Positions 59,641 to 64,000 of a stretch of DNA of 64,000 nt are shown here, piece by piece. Numbering within the stretch: position 1 is the first letter of the stretch; each line of letters begins with the position of its first letter. This DNA is from Gari tellinella (Eukaryota; Mollusca; Bivalvia; Cardiida; Psammobiidae). The DNA is taken from the NCBI GenBank assembly GCA_922989275.2, contig OV277857.1:2294001-2358000 (forward strand), written 5' to 3'. Both the position numbers and the translations under genes were made by a program. The notes under the pieces were generated by a model, which did no database searches, had not been told where the DNA came from, and saw only the letters and a list, made by a program, of their open reading frames with translations.

Positions 59641-62600
59641 CTAAACACCGAAGAACTGTTTGTATATCTGGAGAAGTTCTTGTGTGGGTTTCATGAGTTC
59701 CTTGACATTGTCAGATGTTTGTTTGTCCGTGTTTGTGGTATGAAACACTGGCCAGTTGGGTGCCAAATCCCAGAATTTTGACAAGAAAAATGGCATCAGA
59801 GGCACGAGTTCCTTATGAGTTTCGTCGGCTTGCTTCAACAGTTCTCTCCATTCATGCAAAGGTAGTGCTGTCAGACCCATTCCGACGAAAAGATCTTTAA
59901 AGGGAATTGTGTCGTTGTTGAAAAAATGATAGACCCGCTCATTTAGCCCTTTATCGGCATTGCAAAGTTTCATTGAAATTTGAATCATTGATTTGGCACA
60001 GAAGTCCACTGGTGTAAGGTCATATGGGAAATCCATATCTGGATATGAGCCCAGTTTCTTCATTCCTATCATAGTACTAGCAAACAGATCATTTTTAGGC
60101 CCAAGTCCATCAGTACTTCGCCCAGAAACCCTTGCTGGTCTGAATATTGCACCACCGGGGAGGAAATCAAGAGCCTGTATCACTAATCTTTCGCTTGCCC
60201 ACTTGCTTTGTCCATAACCTCCTTCTATGCACAATGGGTCGTCGAAAAACTCCGATTCGCTACATATTCTACGATTATTTCCTGCTTTTACAGGCTCAGG
60301 TGGGAACAAAAACACGCTGAGTGAAGAAGTTGTGAACAGATATTTCTGAACCCCTGTAGCAGCAAACTTAATGAATTCCTTTGTGCCTTGAACGTTTGCC
60401 ACTCTGTGATCTTCATATGTAGTGTTGAAATTCATCATAGCAGCATTCATGAAAACTACGTCAACAGCATAACAGAGAGAGTTGTATATATCTGGGGCAA
60501 TACCCATGTTCTTCTGAGACAAGTCGGAAATTACAACAGCTACTCTAGATGAATACTCAAACTTCCACAGTCCGTACTTTCTCATGTTATCAATGATTCT
60601 GCCCATACCTCGAACTTCTGTGGATTCTCTAACCATGCAGCAAATATGCGCATCTGTTTGCTCAAGCAGTTCCGACAGTAGAAATGCTCCAAGGAAACCA
60701 GTCACTCCTGAGATGAGGACACTTTTCGGATGCCTTCTTGACTGACATGTCCTGGTTACTGCAGGAAGACTTTGGAATTGTACTGACCGCCGTCGCTCAT
60801 GGTTTGGAAAAATACTGGTGTCTAACTCAGAGTCGTGGTATATCATTTCCCTAAGTTCTTCCTCTGAGTTTACGTTAGTATGGTTTGAGCTTGACTTGAG
60901 ATCGCGTCGTCTTCGAATGACTTCAGAAAACTCTTCAATCGTGTCAGCTGTACCGAGATCTGTGAAGGAAACATCGACTTTGAGAGTATCTTCAATTAGT
61001 CTCAGCAGCAATACAAGTTGCAGCGAATTACCACCTAACTCGCTAAACGAACTTTGTCTATGAAGGGAATACACGAATGAATCGTCTAATTTAAAGACTT
61101 GGCACCACAGGTTTGCAACCAGTAGCTGTGTGTCGTTAAGGTGACTACTACCATTATTCTCAATTTGCTGATGCACATTTTCGTCCCGTTCAAGCTTCTT
61201 TCTATTTATTTTTCCATTCAGAGTGGTTGGAAAGTCTGACACTTCCAGTTTCTTTATGTATGCTGGAATCATGTATTTCGGCAGTACCTTAGTAAGGTAC
61301 TCTCTCAGTTCCGAAACGTAGATAAAGGTTGGTGCAATAAATGCAGCAATTGATTGCTCGTTCGTGTTCACACACTTATGGACAACAACGACAGCGATGT
61401 CAACCATCGGATGCTGAATGAGTACTTGCTCAATTTCGCTGAGATCAATTCTATGACCTCTAATTTTGACCTGATCATCTGTTCTCCCAACGTATGTAAT
61501 GTTTCCATCGGTGTCCCTGAACGCGTGATCACCGCTTTTGTACACTACTGCATTGCTGTTTTCCAGTGGAAACCTCACAAACTTGTCCTTATTGAAATGA
61601 GTTGCGTGCCCAATGTAGCCATGCGTTATTCCTCTTCCCCCAATGTAGATTTCACCAATGACATCCGGTGGTACGGGACTCATGAAGTCATCAAACAAAT
61701 AGACATTGACACCATCTATGGCTTTTCCAATTGGCAGATCTCTGTTGACATCCTCGTACTTTGTCCCAGGAATGTGTTCATAGGATGTTGCGCAGACAGT
61801 AGTTTCAGTTGGTCCGTATGCATTGTAAAAGCGAATTTGGTCCGTTGAAGTCCACTTGACGGCATTATTTAGCGTACAAGCTTCTCCGGCTGTTATAACC
61901 TTCTTTAGGTATGGGAGTTCTGTTGGCGAGTAGATACTTAGAGCCGACGGTGCCAAAGTAATCATCGATACTTTCATTTTATTCATCGCACTTAAAAACC
62001 CGCTTCCGAGACGTTCAGATAAATCTAGCACAGCGAGGGATGCCCCTGACAGCAAGCATGTGAAGATCTCTGAGATAGATGCATCGAATCCAATGGAGGC
62101 AAACTGTGCGATGACGTCACCAGGACCAATATCCCAACATGTAATCTGTGCTCGTGCAAGATTGATCACACTGGATTCCTTAACTTTTACACCCTTCGGT
62201 CTCCCGGTTGAACCTGAAGTATACATGAGATATGCAAAGTCTGTGTCCATTTCTAGATTTTCTTTCATGACGTCACTGTTCAGCATGTTGTCGTTGAAGT
62301 CAGTTTTCACAAGATCTTTATCAAACACTACCATAACCAGCGACTCTCCAGCTATCTTATGGGACATAGTGGCGCGCATGTAACCCGTAAGTCCGTTGAG
62401 GTCACACGTGTCAAATGTTTCTTTTTTCATTATCAAATGTAGAACCTTGGCATCTTTGAGGGTAAACACCAGTCTTTCTACTGGGTAATCAATAGGAAGA
62501 GGTAGGAATGCAATATCACTGCTTGCTAATGTCAACAATGATACAACATACGCGATGGAATTCGGTAGATGAAGGGCTACCAGAGCTTTCCCATTACCGC

Positions 62601-64000
62601 TCTTTGAAACACTGCCTTTTAGCATATTTGCAAAGTTTGTTATCTCATCAGACAACTTGCTGTATGTCATCATATGTTTGGTAGTTTTTAAGGCAATGCT
62701 AAGCGGTGTAAGTTTGCATTGAGTCTTTATGAGGTCGGAGAGTTTCTCATTTGGCAAATCTTCTTGTTTGCTGGGTGGTGGTTTATAAAAACAATTCAAC
62801 TCCATGTTCGATACCATTGAGATCCGTCGAAGCTTTGTGTCGCCTTTTGATAGGTTTACAGCTTGAAGGAAAGTTGAAAAGTGTTGTAGTACATCTGTTA
62901 TATGCGTGTAATCCTGGGCTGGACGCTCATGGTAAAGCACTTCTATCTCACGACAGTCTGGGTCAAATAACAGCAGTACGTTACAGTCGTGAAGGACTTC
63001 TTCGAGAACCTGTCTGGTGTGTGATCTCTGAGTACCAATAACGATATTGTGGTGGGGTGTTCGTCTGTGCCCACGTAGTTCTGGATAACGGTAAAACATG
63101 TCAGTCAGAAATGTTCGGTTATCTTTCGGGGCTTTCAGTTCGTCTACGCAGCGCTCAAAAACATCTAACACATTCAGATTGTGATCGACTTGGAAAATGG
63201 CTGGTACAGTTGACGCATATAAATTCTTGCAGTTTACTGGAATCCCTCTTTTGTCAGCCACAAAACCAACATGCACATATTCCGTACAATTGATTCGACC
63301 AAGGAATGACACAAAACATGCCTGTAGCATTTCAACATTGTTGGTGCCCTTTGTAAGAAGGGGTAGATTGAGTTTTACAGAACCACTCGTCAGATTGGAA
63401 GAAACATCGATGACACCAGCAACAACATTCATTTTTTGTCTATAAAACATAGTAGGTTCGTATTTTCTCATCAGTTTTCGCCAGATGTGTTCATTCTTTC
63501 TGATGGCGATCAAATCTAAATTACTGCAGTTATTGTTGGTGTTTTCTAACGTGGCTCCAACGACAAGACCGTTTTCGCGGAATGTTCCTTCTGACGGAAA
63601 AGATCCGTCTAGATTCGCCAAAGATATCTGAATAGGCTCAGTGCCTGTTGACACTACAAGTGTGTCATCAACGATGTCAAGAATTTTACCGCATTCCACT
63701 GTTGTAGTTTGAATTATTTTTTCAGATTTGGTAGCATTTGTAACCATAAAGAAGTCACCGTGAAGTGTCTTAACTTTCGGACTACCAAGTGCATTTTCAT
63801 GATTTCCAAGTTCCAACCCGCGAGCAAGGTTATATATGCTTGCAGAGTCTTGGGAAAAATTAAGAACTCCTAGGTATGGTGGTATTGCATGTAGGCCGAA
63901 ATATGTCCTTCCAGTCTCGGCTTGTTTCGTCGGTTTAAGTGAATTTGTTATTATGTCTGTCAGTAATTTATCGAAAGCGCTTTTAGCCGCCTCGACACAT
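59641..64000 (-). CDS. NRPS-like megasynthetase: formyltransferase - condensation remnant - adenylation - carrier - thioester reductase (5' end outside window)
   Basis: One uninterrupted minus-strand frame runs from the stop at 59641 to the window edge without introns; there is no start codon in view (the first ATG-like site is a TTG). Residues are counted from 63816. Before residue 1 to about 100 the sequence matches the linker and OB-fold C-terminal part of formyltransferases (TGRTYFGLHAIPPYLGVLNF, IYNLARGLELGNHENALGSP). About 105-365 resembles only the C-terminal lobe of a condensation domain; no HHxxxDG motif is seen. About 370-880 is an adenylation domain: YTSGSTGRPKG (~531), FDASISE, NAYGPTETT, YKSGDHAFRD, DQVKIRGHR, and the A10 lysine in NGKINRK. 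The carrier serine is in LGGNS (~926). The reductase has GVTGFLG (~1032) and the YxxxK pair in YGQSKWASE (~1197). Expected role: activate one amino acid, tether it, possibly N-formylate it, and release it reductively. That product is inference. Confidence 0.9.
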   Translation of the reverse strand, partial: CVEAAKSAFDKLLTDIITNSLKPTKQAETGRTYFGLHAIPPYLGVLNFSQDSASIYNLARGLELGNHENALGSPKVKTLHGDFFMVTNATKSEKIIQTTTVECGKILDIVDDTLVVSTGTEPIQISLANLDGSFPSEGTFRENGLVVGATLENTNNNCSNLDLIAIRKNEHIWRKLMRKYEPTMFYRQKMNVVAGVIDVSSNLTSGSVKLNLPLLTKGTNNVEMLQACFVSFLGRINCTEYVHVGFVADKRGIPVNCKNLYASTVPAIFQVDHNLNVLDVFERCVDELKAPKDNRTFLTDMFYRYPELRGHRRTPHHNIVIGTQRSHTRQVLEEVLHDCNVLLLFDPDCREIEVLYHERPAQDYTHITDVLQHFSTFLQAVNLSKGDTKLRRISMVSNMELNCFYKPPPSKQEDLPNEKLSDLIKTQCKLTPLSIALKTTKHMMTYSKLSDEITNFANMLKGSVSKSGNGKALVALHLPNSIAYVVSLLTLASSDIAFLPLPIDYPVERLVFTLKDAKVLHLIMKKETFDTCDLNGLTGYMRATMSHKIAGESLVMVVFDKDLVKTDFNDNMLNSDVMKENLEMDTDFAYLMYTSGSTGRPKGVKVKESSVINLARAQITCWDIGPGDVIAQFASIGFDASISEIFTCLLSGASLAVLDLSERLGSGFLSAMNKMKVSMITLAPSALSIYSPTELPYLKKVITAGEACTLNNAVKWTSTDQIRFYNAYGPTETTVCATSYEHIPGTKYEDVNRDLPIGKAIDGVNVYLFDDFMSPVPPDVIGEIYIGGRGITHGYIGHATHFNKDKFVRFPLENSNAVVYKSGDHAFRDTDGNITYVGRTDDQVKIRGHRIDLSEIEQVLIQHPMVDIAVVVVHKCVNTNEQSIAAFIAPTFIYVSELREYLTKVLPKYMIPAYIKKLEVSDFPTTLNGKINRKKLERDENVHQQIENNGSSHLNDTQLLVANLWCQVFKLDDSFVYSLHRQSSFSELGGNSLQLVLLLRLIEDTLKVDVSFTDLGTADTIEEFSEVIRRRRDLKSSSNHTNVNSEEELREMIYHDSELDTSIFPNHERRRSVQFQSLPAVTRTCQSRRHPKSVLISGVTGFLGAFLLSELLEQTDAHICCMVRESTEVRGMGRIIDNMRKYGLWKFEYSSRVAVVISDLSQKNMGIAPDIYNSLCYAVDVVFMNAAMMNFNTTYEDHRVANVQGTKEFIKFAATGVQKYLFTTSSLSVFLFPPEPVKAGNNRRICSESEFFDDPLCIEGGYGQSKWASERLVIQALDFLPGGAIFRPARVSGRSTDGLGPKNDLFASTMIGMKKLGSYPDMDFPYDLTPVDFCAKSMIQISMKLCNADKGLNERVYHFFNNDTIPFKDLFVGMGLTALPLHEWRELLKQADETHKELVPLMPFFLSKFWDLAPNWPVFHTTNTDKQTSDNVKELMKPTQELLQIYKQFFGV

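Noticed and set aside
59993..62383. Plus-strand ORFs opposite the NRPS-like gene (for example 61354-61848, 164 aa)
   Set aside because: Antisense shadows of a strongly conserved coding region; no independent motifs.

Overview
The window reads as a eukaryotic, repeat-saturated animal genome, most likely a heterodont bivalve (clam-like mollusc). The organism is inferred from repeat style: TTAA-flanked foldback MITEs, Helentron-like elements with internal ~150-165 bp arrays, CT-rich microsatellites, and two spliced animal genes. It is not read from any taxon label.

Layout. 1-13.5 kb (minus strand): the 5' part of HAUS6 (augmin subunit), six coding exons assembled by hand from splice sites with consistent reading phase; the gene runs off the left edge. 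18.9-31.9 kb (plus strand): complete four-exon ISCA2 (mitochondrial Fe-S assembly), predicted 151 aa. Its intron 2 holds a 5'-truncated Penelope-like retroelement (RT plus GIY-YIG nuclease, followed by a second zinc-finger ORF) and many MITEs. 32-38 kb: almost entirely repeats. 38.3-42.2 kb (minus): an NRPS-like adenylation-carrier-reductase gene copy with one frameshift and a TATA box. 42.3-59.6 kb: LINE remnants, tandem-array elements and MITEs. 59.6-64.0 kb (minus, open at the right edge): the better-preserved sister, a formyltransferase-(condensation remnant)-adenylation-carrier-reductase megasynthetase, intronless across at least 4.36 kb.

The pair of NRPS-like genes is the most unusual content. 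By family knowledge the enzyme would adenylate one amino acid, load it on its own phosphopantetheine arm, possibly formylate it, and release it by NAD(P)H reduction as an aldehyde or alcohol. The two copies share a near-identical tract over the reductase N-terminal half while the adenylation domains have diverged, which suggests gene conversion. HAUS6 and ISCA2 are ordinary housekeeping genes, divergently transcribed and functionally unrelated to the NRPS-like genes.

Among the repeats, the most unusual observation is a 22-32 bp palindrome seen three times, twice flanked by perfect 7-bp direct repeats, with the empty site visible in sibling repeat copies.
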